Positions 11,626 to 25,029 of a stretch of 64,000 nt of DNA are shown piece after piece. Made by a program: the position numbers and the translations under genes. The stretch is taken from contig CM070899.1 in assembly GCA_036417435.1 (NCBI GenBank), forward strand, positions 70,500,501 to 70,564,500. Direction: 5' to 3'. This DNA comes from Inia geoffrensis. Lineage: Eukaryota > Chordata > Mammalia > Artiodactyla > Iniidae. Each line of letters opens with the position of its first letter. Position 1 is the first letter of the stretch. The notes below the pieces were generated by a model, which saw only the letters and a list, made by a program, of their open reading frames with translations, was not told where the DNA came from and did not search any database.

Positions 11626-14108
11626 AATAATTTTTTTTTCATCACAGAGCACAGACCTGTCAGAACAACCAAATTCATGTTATATAATACAATAGATGTT
11701 ATAATAAGGTAGACTGAATCAGTAAGTATTACTGAAGTATCTTCAATATCTTCAGTTATGTAGAAAGTGTTAAGGTAGTGTGGAGAAGGGGGTGCTCAGC
11801 TCTGTCAAGGAAACTGAGAAGGACACATGGAAGAGGCAAAGTATGGATGGGACTGTGATAGATGTACCAGAGTTTGCTAAGCAAAGAAAGAAAGTGGATG
11901 ATGTGAGGAGAAGCCTGGTCAATGGGAACAGTGTGTAAGTGGCACAGATGTAGTATAAAGATATTGGGTAAAATTGATAGTACCTTCAGAGGTGCATGTG
12001 TGTGTTTTGATTCCAAGTGAACACTGGGCAACATGAATATCTTTTGAGAAAGGCTGTTGACAGTAAATGTTACCTCCAATATAATTTTGCCTGGAATATG
12101 ATGTCTTTCAGTTTTCCCTCTGCTCCATAATTCTTAGATTTAAGAGATGGAGAGCTTTCCCACTGGACACTGACCACCAGGATCATATGTACAATTATAA
12201 ATGGAAGTGCTAAAAAATTAGGTCTTCAAAATGATTTATAAACATTAACTAATCCACTATATTAAGTGTCAGGCTAAGTAGTTAAGCAATCCTATTTACT
12301 TTTATAATTGGGAACTTTGTAAAAAGAATGACATATAGCCCTTTACATTGAAAAAGTCAATACGTTTCAAATTTGTATTTAGCAAACACAACATATTCCT
12401 AAATTTAGTATTTCATTAAATGAAGCTGAGGAAATAATATTGTTTAAGTATTATATTTATTTCATTTTAATCTATATTTATTGTTTATTTCAATTTTAAA
12501 AGTTTTGAGGTTACAATGTTATTTTATTCTGGTCATAATAAAACCATAATACATAATGCTGCCATTAGAATCCCTTCATACTTTCTACAGGGTTGTTTCA
12601 ATCTTCAGTGTCATCAATAAAAATTTAATAATCAAAGGAAAATTTTTTCCTCAAGAGAGAATGGAAAATAAATTAAAAGTAATGAAAAATCAACCACATG
12701 TTTTTATTGATCGAAGTCTTGCTAAGGTATCTTTGGGATAATTTTCTTCCTTTGGACTATTCTTTCTCAAGAAAATTCATTCTTTATTACTAAAATATTT
12801 GAAGTACTGAAAGTATTAGAATAGTGCTTAAAGTACAGTAATATATTTAAAGTACAATAATGTATTTAGGCCATAGGTATAAAGCCATTTGATTATAATA
12901 TAGCCTTTTGCATTTATTACGGGTACAATGGGTTAAACGTATGTGGGTGATGGGTTTCAAGCTACATTTTAGGAAAAACTTGATGGATTATTTTCACTGT
13001 GGAGCTGCAGTCCCTGAACATGTGGTCATGGTTGGTGTGCTAAACCCTTGCTTACTCTGAACATGATTAAGCTACTCTGTCTCTTCTATCCTGGCTACTC
13101 TCAATAAAAATAAGGTCTGTAATCCAGCTGGTCCATTGAGAAGGACAGTTCAGTGATCTCTCCAGGGCACAAGACCTATATAGGGCATGTCTCAAACCCA
13201 TAACATACATACATTGATTCTCAGTAAAAAGTGCTACCTCTTTTCTGGTTGGCTTTCACCTCTCCATCCCCCTTTTTTTACTGCAGCAAACTCTATTTGG
13301 AGGGTGAGAAATTGAAACCCTTAACTCCTTTCACCACTTGGCGGGGTGGTGGTGGGGAACCTCTTTTTTCTTTTTCCCTGCAGGACACTTTTTTTGTTGT
13401 TTTTGTTTTTGTTTTTAATAGGCTTATATCTTTCAATGAAGCAACACTTACCTAAGGGAAAAGAATCTGACCCAGCTCAAGTTCTGGAATCAGAATTAGT
13501 CTTTTATCAGATCAAGAGATTTGGATAACATATGATCCATCAATTTAGACTCTATAAGCAAAAGAGATTTGCAAAGGAACCAGTAAGGGAATTAGAGATT
13601 TATAGAAAAGAATCACATTGATTTCACATACCAGAATCTACTTTGTGAAAACTTTTCAAAGCAAAATCAAGGATATGCCAAAACTGAGCTGACAATAAAG
13701 TAATTTGTCAAAATCAAACACTTTGAGAGTTACAAAGAAAGTACTTCTAGTTCTGACCCTTAGGACCAGTCATTACTATGAGAGGATGTAAAAAAGGTTT
13801 GGGAGAAAGGTATTAAAGAAGTAGAGGTTGATAATATAGAAATCTCTAGAGCTTTTATAAAAGTAAATCTTCCTAAACTAGAGCCAACTGTAAAAGAGAA
13901 AGATTTACTATTGGCTGTCTCTGTCCCTGCTGCTGTAATGGGGACCATTAGCTATATGTTGTGAAAGCAGCCACTTGGGAAGATGGGAGACATTACTTTT
14001 TAGATTGATTTTGGAATTCTCAGGGCTATTTTTCTACATTCTTGAGAAAAGTTTCATGGAAAGAGCAGCCTAAGTTTTAGACTTAGCTTTTGTGACTTCA
14101 TTACTGAG

Positions 14109-14348
14109 GCTGTATAGTGTGGTGGTTGGCTATGATTTTAGATATATGTAGGTTTGAAAGGCAGTTCTACTAATTATTGTGTGTTCTTGGAGAGGTTGCA
14201 TTACATTAAAAATTACAATTTCATAACTAAGAAAATGATACTGATACTGATAATAAATACTTATATCACTGTGAGGATTAGAATATGTTAATATAACTTC
14301 CTAAAATAATTAGTAAAGCACTTGGCATATATTTGACAATAAATGTTA
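14109..14348 (+). mobile_element. MIR SINE relic, nearly full length
   Basis: It begins at the tRNA-like head (GTATAGTGTGGTGGTTGGC) and passes through a degenerate core. It ends with TGTGAGGATTAGAATATG, TAAAGCACTTGGCATAT and CAATAAATGTTAG, the usual MIR 3' end. Confidence 0.8.
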
Positions 14349-14777
14349 GCTTAAAATACAGAGTCAGATCATGGACTCTCAATGCCGGCCATACTAATTG
14401 GCTATTCTATTATTGTGATATTGTAAAGAAATTTACCTCATTTTGCATTCATTTGAAAAATTGCTCATCTGAGAGTTAACAAACATGCTAAAGGAAAAAA
14501 ACTAAAAGGTTCTTTAGTCCTTCATGTATTTAAAAGTCCTCCCGAAACACTCAATGCAGTGAGCCTTCAACAGATATTATTCATTGACTAAGCGCAAAGA
14601 AACAGAAACTTAAATAGGAACAGTAACTTAGTTTTGATTAGGGAAAAAGATTTAAAGAGGGCAAGGGCAAGGTGGAAACAAAGGACAAAAAACAATCCCC
14701 CCAAAGTTTATTTGTACAACTAGACTAAAGATTGCAGCAGTATGAGTCTCTGAGTGAAAGAAGCAGGAAGTAAACTA

Positions 14778-14966
14778 CAGTTGACCCTCGAACAACATAA
14801 TTTTAAACTACGTTGTTCCACTTGTATACCAGATTTTTTCAATACGTACAAACTACAACACTAACTGATCCAGGGTTGGTTGAATCTGTGGATGGGTACC
14901 TAAGGATCCAGAGGGCCAGCTGTGGATGGGTGCCCCTAACCCCCTCCGTTGTTCAAGGGTCAACAA
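14778..14966. mobile_element. Tigger-like (TcMar) non-autonomous element
   Basis: Both inverted terminal repeats are visible: CAGTTGACCCTCGAACAAC at the left and GTTGTTCAAGGGTCAA at the right, with a TA dinucleotide outside each (14776-14777 and 14967-14968). The interior lacks a transposase frame, so it is a MITE of the same family as 1621-1831. The 164-codon open frame at 14813-15307 is this element plus the adjacent MIR read through by chance. Confidence 0.88.
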
Positions 14967-14974
14967 TACTGGAT

Positions 14975-15092
14975 TCATCCATGCTCTTTACATGTGTTAC
15001 CTCACTTAATTCACACAATAATTCTATGAGGGAAAGATTACCTTCTAATTTTACTAACAGAAAACAAAGACCCAGGGAGGTTTGTGTACTGA
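14975..15092 (-). mobile_element. MIR SINE relic
   Basis: The reverse complement of the MIR 3' half: CTCTTTACATGTGTTACCTC, AATTCACACAATAATTCTATG, then a degraded ATTTTAC..GAAAACAAAGACCCAGGGAGG. It directly follows the Tigger-like element. Confidence 0.7.
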
Positions 15093-15390
15093 AGTCCTAT
15101 AGGAATAGAGACAAGATGGACTTAACCGATTTTCTGACATCCTTCTTTGGCTTTTATGGTAATAGTTTCGGTCAGGGCCACATAGGGTTCCCAGTTTTAG
15201 TTGAAATTGAAGTAATGGAGGAAGCTTGTACAGAAATGATCACTTCCTCTTTCTGGAAGAGCACAAGAGAATCTAGTGAGCCTTTTCTCTCTAGCACTCA
15301 GGCGTGACTTCAAGGAGCTGGCCAGCCAATTAGACTGCAAAAAGATACAGTATCATTTCTCAAACTCTTTCAGACCCTTAAAAGTTTCAA

Positions 15391-15392
<2 letters not shown>

Positions 15393-15426
<34 letters not shown>
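15393..15426. repeat. (TG)n microsatellite
   Basis: About 17 TG units followed by a short GA-rich run (AAAGAGAGAGAGAA). Confidence 0.95.
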
Positions 15427-15431
<5 letters not shown>

Positions 15432-16921
15432 GAGAGAGAATAAGAGATGAGGGGAGCATTCCCTTTTATTTATGTCACCTTTGTTCTCATTATTACCTAT
15501 ATACTCTAGAGAGCAATAAGCTATATGTTCTTCATCTTGATTTTCTTACTTTGATGCTTTTCTAACAATTATTTTCTCTTATAGAACTGCTTGGGTAGAT
15601 TTGTGCTATAGTGGGTTGTTAGATTATAGTAGTGCTAGGTGTCTAGGGTAAAGGAAATGGATCCTATGCAAAGGAAGACCTTTCAACCAGAGTGCTAAAC
15701 ACTTTTAGTGTTAGTGAGGCAAAAATATGATTATCGATTTATCATGTTATAATGATTGATCTCACAACATTTAATATCACAGAGCTAACAAATATTAAGG
15801 CTGTCTCTTTGGCAGAAGATAATGTGCTTCTCATCACTGTATATAGTAGAAAAATAGCATCTTAAATGATCAGTTCTGAGCTTTACAAAATAATATTAAA
15901 AAGTATCTTAAATACAAGACATTCATTATTCTTGTTCAATGGGGAATTTTCCTCATAGTAACCACTGTAATGGACACTTTTTATAGCTTTCTTCCATCTC
16001 TAAATTTTCTTCCTGTGTTTAGAAAATTCCCCCACTATTAGAGTTCCAGCTTCTCTCTATGAAAGCTAGAAAAAAAATTGTCAGCCTCCCCTATAGCTAG
16101 AACATGGTCATGTGACCTAGGTTTCTCCAATCAGAAGTACCTGTTTCAGAAGCTGGTGACCCAAAGAGGCAGGTTCTGCACAGAGTCCATTCTGGGAAAA
16201 CTGGCAATGACGTATACAGTTTCCATGGTCCGCAGTGTCGGACATTCCAGGAAAGTGTCAGCGCCTGTAATCAGAGTTTGGCAGTGAGTAACAGAAACTA
16301 TACCTAATGGTGGAAATTGTTACCTCTCATTGATATTTTATAATTCATTGAATTTTTATTAAACTTAGAGACTTTAATAAAAGTACAAATGTATACCTCA
16401 TGTATAGGTTATAAATTACAATGACCATGTGACCACCCAAAAGCCCCCATTCTCCGGCTATGCCAAATAAGAGCTCTTTGAGCCCAGGACCTTTCAGTCT
16501 TTCATAGAATTCTAAGTAAACAGATTTTCCCAGCCAGCAATCATTTTTTTTGAGATTTTTGTCTTTTAGTTTTATTAATAGACTTTATTTTAAAGAGTTT
16601 TATATCACAGAAAAATTGAGCATATAGTAGAGCACTCCCATGTTATAACTTCCACCCAATACACAGTTTCTCCAATTATTAAATATTTTACATTAGTATG
16701 ATTAGTATGGTACATTTGTCAAAATTCTAAACCAGTGCTGATATTAACTAAAGTCCATGCTTTATTCAGCTTTCCTTCATTTTTACCTAATGCCCTTTTT
16801 CTTCTCTAGGATATCGCATTACATTTGATTGTGATGGCTCTTTCGGCTCTTCTTGGCCATAAGTTTCTCAGACCTTTCTGGTTTTTTGTTTCTGATGACC
16901 TTGATAATTTATTATTATTAT

Positions 16922-17130
16922 TTTTTTAATACATCTTTATTGGAGTATAATTGCTTCACAATACTGTGTTAGTTTCTGTTGTACAACAAAGTGAATCAGC
17001 CATATGCATACATATATCCCCATATCCTCTCCCTCTTGAGCCTCCCTCCCACTGTCCCTATCCCACCCCTGTATGTCGTCGCAAAGCGCCGAGCTGATCG
17101 CCCTGTGCTGTGCTGCTGCTTCCCACTAGT
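16922..17130 (-). mobile_element. Very short L1 3' end insertion
   Basis: Poly(T), then CTTTATTGGAGTATAATTGC and the 3'UTR words through CGCCGAGCTGATCGCCCTG. Only about 200 bp of 3'UTR was inserted, inside the L1ME 3'UTR. It is the same 3'UTR lineage as the L1 at 26233-33570. Confidence 0.88.
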
Positions 17131-17995
17131 GCTAGTCAGATATATTGTAGGATGTTGTTCTATTGAAGTTTTTCTGATGTTTCTCTCATTACTAGACTGG
17201 GGTTATGGGCTTTTAGAAGGAAGATCACAGAAATAAAGTGCCATTTTCATCACATCATATCAAGAGTGCCTACTATCAACATGATCTGTGAATGTTGATG
17301 TTGACCTTGATCACTTGGCTGAAGAGAGTTTGTTAGGTTTCTCCAGTATAAAGTTACTCCTATACTGTACTCTTCGGAATTTTCTTTGAGAGAGAGTCAC
17401 TATGCACAGCACACTTTTAAAGAGTGGGAACCCATACTTCCCTTCCAGTAGGGTGGAGTATCTGCATAATTTATTTGGAATTCCTTTGCCTGGGAGATCT
17501 GTCTGTATTCCCCCATTTATTAATTTATCCAACCAGTTATTTATACTGGTATAGGTTAATGGGTATCTGTCTTATACTTTAGATTTTAACCCAATACTAC
17601 TTTCATTATTTTGCTCAGATTTTTCCACTTTAGGCCATTGGAAGTTCTTTCAATTAGTTCCTGTGCCCCTTTGACATACTCCCATCAATGTGTGTTTGCA
17701 TTTATTAAAGCACTTCCTTAACTTCTGGCACTGAAAGATGCTCCAGGCTCATCTTATACATTCCCTGCAAAGCCTTAAAATCAGCCATTTCTCCAAAAAC
17801 CCTGAATTCTTTTATGGAGAATGGTATTGGAAACCAAGATCTGTGTGCTAGGTGTGCTTTTTGCTATTAGGGTGTTGTTTCTTTCAGGCTCTTTTGGGTA
17901 ACAGAGCAGAGAAGTATATGTGTGTATATTGACCCATGTATATACAAAAGTCTATAGGTATTTCTGTATGTAACCATCTGCATTTATATTAAGGT

Positions 17996-18175
17996 AAACA
18001 TAAGATCTACTGCTATCTCCAGTTCTAATCCAAACATAAGATCTACTGCTATCTCCACTTCTAATCCAAACATAAGATCTACTGCTGTCTCCAGTTCTAA
18101 TCCAAACATAAGATCTACTGCTATCTCCACTTCTAATCCAAACATAAGATCTACTGCTATCTCCAGTTCTAATCC
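17996..18175. repeat. 36-bp minisatellite, five units
   Basis: Five head-to-tail units of exactly 36 bp start at 17996, 18032, 18068, 18104 and 18140. Each begins AAACATAAGATCTACTGCT. Near the unit end, units 1, 3 and 5 read CTCCAGTTC and units 2 and 4 read CTCCACTTC, so the array alternates as if it grew by 72-bp steps. Unit 3 also has one unique A-to-G change. There are no spacers. Confidence 0.97.
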
Positions 18176-19755
18176 ATTACCACATGGATCATTCTAGTCC
18201 TCACCCCTTGCTCATCTATAAATTTCTACTCCACTGTGAGATGCATAGATCCTACCATCTGCCATACATTTACGTACTTAACTGTTCAGTTCTAGTATAC
18301 ATGTATAGCAGTATCAGAATTATTAACTTATACCCATGTAGGAAACAATTTTATTGATTAAAGTATAGGACTTACGTGCAGTTCCTTTTGCCTTTAGTCT
18401 TATAGACTCCATTTGTATCTCAAGTTGATTAGGTCAGCCCCTTTCCCGCCACACTCTACAGTACGGTTGTTTTATACATTTGTTATAGTTAGATTCACTT
18501 ATCACAGTGCACATTCTTCCTTGGGATCCCGTGACCATCTAAATGATATATTTTTCAATTTGTGTACATCAAGGCTCACACATTGTGTTGTAAAATTTTA
18601 TAGTTTTTGATAAATGCATAATGTCATATATCTAGCATTACAGTATCATACACAATATTTTCATTGCTGTAAAAAATGCCTTGTACCTCACCTGTTCATC
18701 CCTCCCCCAACCCCAAAATTCCTGGTACCCCTTATCTTTTCTCTATATCTGTAGTTTTGCCAAAATGCCATGTAATTGGAATCATAAAGTATGTAGCTTT
18801 TTCACAGTGGCTTCTTTCACTTAGCAGTGTAAACAGGAGTCATTTTTCTCCATGTCTTTTTGTGGGTTGATAGTTCGTTTCTTTATATCACTGAATAATT
18901 CACTTACATAGATATACACAATTTGTTGATACATTGACCTATTCAAGGACATCTTGGTTGTTTCCAGTTTTTGGCAATTATGAATAAAGCTGCTGTAAAC
19001 ATTCTTGTTCAAGTGTTTTGTTGTTGTTGACATAAATTTTCAGCTCAATTAGGTAATTACCTAGGAGTGTGATTGATGAATTATATGGTAAGACTATATT
19101 TAGCTTTGTGAGCAACTGCCAAATTGTTCTCCAAAGTGGACTATTCTGCATTTCCTCCAGTAATGAATAACAGTTTCTGTTTCTCTGCATCCTCTCCAGC
19201 ATTTGGCATTGCCAGATTTTTAAATTATAGCCATTTTAATAGGTGTTTAGTGGTATCTCATTGTTTTAATTTGTGATTACCAAATGACAAAAAGTGTTGT
19301 GCATCTTTTCATATGCTTATTTAACAGCTGTGTATATTCTTTGCTGAGGTGTCTGCTCAGATTTTTTTGTCCATTTTCTAATTGGGATGTCCATTTTCTT
19401 GTTATTTTAGAAGGTCTTTGCATATTTTGGATGCTAGTCTTTTATCAAATGTGTTTTGCCATATTTTCTCTTAGTTTGTGCCTTGTCTTTTCATTCCCTT
19501 AACAGTGTCTTTCTTAGAACAGTTTTCAATTTTAGAACGTCAACGTACCAATTTTTTCATGAAATGTGATTTTGGTTTTATATTTTAAAAGTCATTGCCA
19601 AACAAAGTCAGTAGATTTTCTCACATGTTATCTACTAGAAGTTTACGCTTTTGCATTTTACATTTTTGCTTATGTTCCATTTAAGTTAGTATTTTTTGAA
19701 AAGTTTAAGGTCTGTGTATTAATATGTGTATGTTTGTGTGTGTGCATGCATATTT

Positions 19756-22700
19756 AGATTCCAGATATAAGAGAAATCCTGTGGTATTTATCTTTCTCTG
19801 TCTGACTTATTTGACTTAGCATAATGCTTTTGAGGTTCAGCCATGTCGTCACACATGGCAAGGTTTCCTTCATTTTTATGGATGAATAATATTTTGTTGT
19901 GAATATATACCATAATTTCTTTATCTATTTATCTATCAGTGGACAGTTATGTTGTTTCCATATCTTGGCTATTGTAAATAATGCTGCAGTGGACATGGGG
20001 GTACATATATCTTTTTGAGTTAGTGTTTTTGTACATTTGGGTAAATACCCAGAAGTGGAATTGCTGTTTCATATGGTAGTTCTATTTTTAATTTTTGTTA
20101 ATTAATTTATTTTTAATATTTTTATTGAAGTATAGTTGATTTACCATGTTGTGTTAATTTCTGCCATACAGCAAAGTGATTCAGTTATATATATCTGTAT
20201 ACATATATGTGTGTATATATATATATATATTTTTTTTTAAATATTCTTCTCCATTATGGTTTAATCTCAGGATATTGAATATAGTTCCCTGTGCTATACA
20301 GGAGGACTTTGTTGTTTAGCTATTCTATATGTATCTATTTCTAATATTTTAAGGAACCTCCATACTGTTTTCCATAGTGGCTGCACCAATTTACATTCCC
20401 ACCAAAGTGCATAAGGGTTTCCTTTTTTCCACATACTCACCATCACTTGTTGTTTCTTGTCTTTTTGATGATAGCTATTCTAACTGGTATGAGTTGATAT
20501 ATCATTGCAGTTTTGATTTGCAGTTCCCTAATGATTAATGACATCAAGCATCTTTTCATGTATCTGTTGACCATCTGTATGGCTTCTTTGGAAAAATGTC
20601 TTTTCAGATGCTGTGCCCATTTTTAAATTGAACATTTGATTCTTTTTTTTGCAACTGAGTTGTATGAGTTCTTTATATATTTTGACTATTAACCCCATAT
20701 CAGATACATGATTTGCAAATATTTTCTCCCATTCAGTAGGTTGCCTCTTAATATTGTTGATGGTTTCCTTTGCTGTGCAGAAGCTTTTCATGGTTTCAGT
20801 TCCATAGAAACTTTACAATCAGCTTGTTGACATCAAAAACATTGAGTCTTTTAATCCATGAACACAGAATTTCTATTTATTTATTTAGATCTTTTTTTTC
20901 TTCAAAGCCATATATAGATCTTGTACATATTTCATTAGGTTTATACTTAAGTGTTCTCTTTTTTTTGATGCTAATGTGATATTCTCTTTTTAATTTCAAA
21001 TTCCAGTTGTTTATTGCTGGCATATGGAAAAGCAAATGACATTTCTGTATTAACCTGTATCTTGTGAACTTGCCATACTCATTTATTAATTCTGGAATTT
21101 TTTTTAAATTCTTTGAGATTTTCTATGTAGACAATCATGTTATCTGTGAACAAAGACAGCTTTAGTTTTCTTACCAATCCATTTACTTTTTCTTGTCTTT
21201 TATTATTGCATTAGCTAGGATTTCTAGCACAAAGTTTATTAGGAGTGGTGAGAGGGAACATGTGCTTTGTTCTTGATTTTAGGAGGGTAGCATCTAGTTC
21301 CTCACAACTAAATATGATGTTAGCCATAAGATTTTTGTAGATATTCTTTACAAACTTGAAGAATCTCCTTCTCTTCAAGTTTCCTGATAGTTTTTGTCAT
21401 CAATGGGTATTGGATTTTTGTCAAATTCTTTTCTGTATCAATTAATATAATAATATGATTCTTATTCTTTAGCCTTTTGATGTGATGAATTACATTGATT
21501 TTCAAATGTCTAATCAGCCTTGCTTACCTGGAAAAAATTCCACCTAGTTGTGGTGTTTAATTATTTTTATACATTATTGAATTCAGTTTGCTAGTATTTT
21601 GTTGAGGATTTTTGCGTCTATGTTTATAAGAAATACTGATCTATATTTTTCCTTCCTTGTAATGTCTTTGTCTGGATTAGGTATTAGGGTAATATTGGCT
21701 TCAGAATGAGTCAGGAAATGTTCCTTTTCTTCTTTTTTCTAGAAAAGATTGTAGAGAATTGACACTATTTCTTCCATAAATGTAGAATTCGGCAGTGAAT
21801 CATGTTTCAGTTGCTTTCTTTTTTGAAAGGTTATTTATTACTGAGTTAATTTCTATAATAGTTATATGCCTATTCAGGTTATCTATTTCTTTTTGTGTGA
21901 ATTTTGGTAGTTTTTGTCTTTCATAGAATTAATCAATTTCACCTGTTATCAAATTTATTGGCATAGAGTTGTTCATAATATTCCTTTATTATCCTCTTAA
22001 CAAGAGTCCATGTGATCAGTAGTGATGGCCTCTCTTTCATGTCTGATATTAGTAATATGTGCCTTTTCTCTTTTTTTTTTCCTTTCTTTCTTTTCAAAAA
22101 AAGTTTTTTTTAGCCTGGCTATAGATTTATCAATTTTATTGATCCTTTCAAAGCACCAGCTTTTGGTTTCATTGATTTTCTCTTTCGATATCCTATTTTC
22201 AATTTTATTTATTTCTGCTCTAATTTTTATTATTTCTTTTCTTCACCTTGCTTAAATTGCTCTTCTATCTCTAGTTTCCTAAGGTGGAAGCTTAGTTACT
22301 GATTTTGGATTGTTTACTTTTCTATTATAGGCATTCATTGCTATCAGTTTCCTTCTAAATACTCTTTTTTCTGCATCCCACAAATTTTGATAAACTATAT
22401 TTTCATTTTCATTTAGCTTGAAATATTTAAATAGTTCTCTGAAGAATTCATTGACCCTGTGTTATTTAGAAGTGTATTGTTTATTTTCCAAATATTTTGG
22501 TGTTTTCTAGCTATCTCTCAGTTATTGATTTCTAGTTTAATTCCACTGTGGTGTAATAAGATACTTATGTATGATTTATATTCTTTTAAATTGTTAAAGT
22601 ATGTTTTAGGGACATTAATATGGCCTATCTTGGGAATGTTCCAAGTGAGCTTGAGAAGAACGTGCATTCTGCTATTGTTGGATGAAGTATTCCAGAAACA

Positions 22701-23280
22701 TCAACTAGATCCAGTTGACTAATGGTGTTGTTCAGTTTAACTACATAATTACTGGTTTTCTGCCTGCTGGAGCTATCAATTATGGAAAGAGGGATGTTGA
22801 AAACTCTAACTCTAATAGTGGATTTGTCTATCTCTCCTTGACTTCTATCAGTTTTGCCTCACGTATTTTGATGTTCTCTTGTTAGGTGCATATGTGTTAA
22901 GGATTGTAATGTAATTTGGGGGAATTGACCCCTTTATCATTACGTAATGGCCCTCTTTATCCTGATAATTTTCTTTTTCTGTAGTCTCCTTTGTCTATAA
23001 TTGATATTGCTACTTCACTTTCCTTTTGATTAGTGTTAGCATGGTATTTTTTTCTCCATCACTTTATTTTTAATGTATCTGTGGATTTATATTAAAAGTG
23101 GGTTTCTTATAAACAACATATAGTTGGGTATTGTTTTTTAATACAATCTTAAAGTCCCTGTCTTTCAATTGGTGTATTTAAACAATTCACATTTAAACTG
23201 AATACTAATACAGTATTAATATTTACCATGTCTGTAACTGTTTTATACTTGTTACACTTGTTCTTTATTTTTAATCTCTT
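19756..23280 (-). mobile_element. Old L1 (L1M-type) with internal rearrangement
   Basis: 3'UTR and end-of-ORF2 words run from 19756 (TTCCAGATATAAGAGAAATC) to about 20790. There the text jumps from the region that reads [11 protein letters not shown] in younger copies to RT-region text, and the rest of ORF2 follows back to its N-terminal side near 23250. The jump means either an internal deletion or two abutting L1s. A younger L1 3' end interrupts it at 20095-20345. Short open remnants at 20528-20791 and 21320-21505 translate as diverged ORF2 pieces. Confidence 0.78.
20095..20345 (-). mobile_element. Short L1 3' end insertion
   Basis: TTTTTATTGAAGTATAGTTG followed by a 3'UTR of the ruminant/whale type, including a (TA)n run at 20211-20230 and CCCTGTGCTATACAGGAGGA. 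The host L1 text TCTATTTTTAATTTTT before it and TCTATTTCTAATATTTT after it look like a diverged target duplication, and the host reading resumes cleanly. Confidence 0.85.
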
Positions 23281-24250
23281 CCTCTATTTCTCCCTGGGCT
23301 CTGACTGTCAAAAGTGTTTCTTACCCTTTTTTTTTTCTCCTTCTAAGTGAGACAAGAAGGCTAGAGGAGGCTATATTTTGCTAACTGCTTTTCTTCCAGG
23401 AAGATGACTCTTGTAAAGTCCTTTCCCCAGCAGTGTAGCTCTTTGTTATGGAGGATACTCTGGGCATAAATGGTTGTACTTCCTCTTCTCTTACTAGAAA
23501 CAGAAGGATTTTTCTTGGTTCTTTACTATGAAAATCTAGTGGGGTTCCTGGAGATAAAATCCATGAAAATGTAAGGGTTCTCCTAGGCTGGGTCACAGGA
23601 ATTTCTTACTTTCAAGGTAATCTACACTCAGCCTTCAGCAATTTGTCAAAATTACTATTTAAGTGTTCCTACAAGTTTATGGCTCTAGTAGCTTCTGCTG
23701 TAGTTCAGGATGTCTTGGCTGATTTTCTGTATTCACCTGTCTGTCTAGATTTCAGGGTGGCAGTTTACCCTGTGACCTTGATTCTCTGATGGTTCTAAGA
23801 AAAGTTATTGATTTTCAGTTTGTTCAGCTTTTTTCATGTTGGAAGGATGGGGGTGATGAGCTTCAAGCCCCACCTATTGGAGCTGAAGGTGGATGAGCTC
23901 AGATCTTTAGCAATATCTTTGAGATCATTTCTTCTTAAACCTTTATCTTTTACTTTAAGCTGTGTATTCTTTCAAACAAAATCAGTGATACCACCAATCA
24001 AGTGTAAATCAACTTTGCAGTCAGAGAGAAATAGTACATTGTAATTCCTTTTTTCTTTTCCAAACTAAACTCCAGACTTTATTTGAATTTCACTAGTTTA
24101 TCCATTAGTGTCTTTTGTCTGTTTGTTTGTTTCAGGATCTAATGCAGGATACCAAATTACATTTAGTTGTTACGTCTTAGTCTCTTATGATCTGTGACAA
24201 TTTTTCACAAGTTTTACATAAAGGAGTATGTTGGGGTGTCTGTTGCTTTT
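23281..24250 (-). mobile_element. Old L1 5'-region and L1ME 3'UTR relics
   Basis: 23281-23900 resembles an old L1 5' non-coding region on the minus strand (TTTTCAGTTTGTTCAGCTTT near 23813, GATGGGGGTGATGAGCTTC). 23900-24250 carries L1ME 3'UTR words such as CAGGATCTAATGCAGGATACC and TTAGTTGTTACGTCTTAGTC. The boundaries are approximate and assignment is by word order only. Confidence 0.5.
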
Positions 24251-25029
24251 TCAGATTATTTAAAAGTTATTAATTTATTTAAATAGGTAATATATGTACA
24301 TAGTAAACTATTAAAAACATAAAACTATATACAGTGAAAACAATCTTCTCTCATCTCTTTCTTTATTCCATAAATTTCTTTTTTTGAAACAATTTTTGCT
24401 ACCAGTTTATTATACATTTTTAAAAAGATATTTTCTGGATATACAGTACGCATGCTCCTTTTATTCCTCTTCAAAAATTGATAGCCATCTCTAAATACAG
24501 TTCTACTCTTTTATTTTGTGTCATCTGACTCTACTTTTTGGCGTTACCCAGCAAAATAGGAATATTGAGAACTTGGAACTGTCCAAAGAATAGTAAATAC
24601 CCTCACATTTATTTTTGGCCAGAGCCAACCATGAGAGCAGCAGACATTCAAACATTATTGTGTCTTACCTTGGGAACAAGGTAGGGAGAAGAGGGAAAAT
24701 AAGATGCTATCACTGCTTCCTACTTTATCACTGCACTCTTATAATTAGCTTCTAGAGCTTGGATGTTAAAACTACTTAATTCATTCAATTCAGAGTGGTT
24801 CATTAGTATTATTTCCACTGGAGTAACATTTAGCTCTTTCCATGAGTTTGATAACCAAGAGCAGGTACAAACAAGAAGTTTCCCTGAAATTTTTGTAACT
24901 TCTGCAGAGTCTCCTTTAAGAGTTTCTCTACTTCTTCTCCTTGGCTGTGAAACCATAATTATCACAGTTGATTTCACGTCATTTGACCATAGACATAAAT
25001 CATTTTTTTTTATTTATTTTTTAATAATT
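24251..25029. other. Unassigned AT-rich stretch
   Basis: I see no recognisable gene or repeat. Two opposed open frames (24720-24977 minus, 24763-25032 plus) overlap each other and show no domain; at most one could be real, and probably neither is. Confidence 0.5.

Larger units (their letters stand above)
10614..16560. other. Mostly single-copy stretch with scattered old repeats
   Basis: Apart from the MIR, L2-like, Tigger-like and (TG)n entries inside it, I recognise nothing. 12.1-14.0 kb has no repeat or gene that I can support. The interval 16000-16300 may be an old mammalian repeat (a CATGGTCATGTGACC word followed by a CCAATCAGA-like word), but I cannot name it. Confidence 0.5.
16565..19755 (-). 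mobile_element. Old L1ME-type element (long 3'UTR plus ORF2 3' part)
   Basis: On the plus strand the order is the L1ME-type 3'UTR and then the reverse complement of the end of ORF2. The 3'UTR words include TGTTGATGTTGACCTTGATC near 17295 and AATTATGAATAAAGCTGC near 18976. The ORF2 part includes CTGCATCCTCTCCAGCATTTG near 19185. Two pieces do not belong to it: a younger L1 3' end (16922-17130) and the expanded 36-bp minisatellite (17996-18175). No frame is open over a useful distance. Confidence 0.78.

Noticed and set aside
13600..13960. Possible processed pseudogene in 13.4-14.0 kb
   Set aside because: I saw short coding-like words, but no frame stays open and no family is recognisable.
14813..15307. 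164-codon frame as a gene
   Set aside because: It begins inside a Tigger-like element and crosses a MIR. It is chance continuity.
17996..18175. Possible CRISPR array (36-bp repeats)
   Set aside because: The repeats are directly adjacent with no spacers, and the DNA is mammalian. It is a minisatellite.
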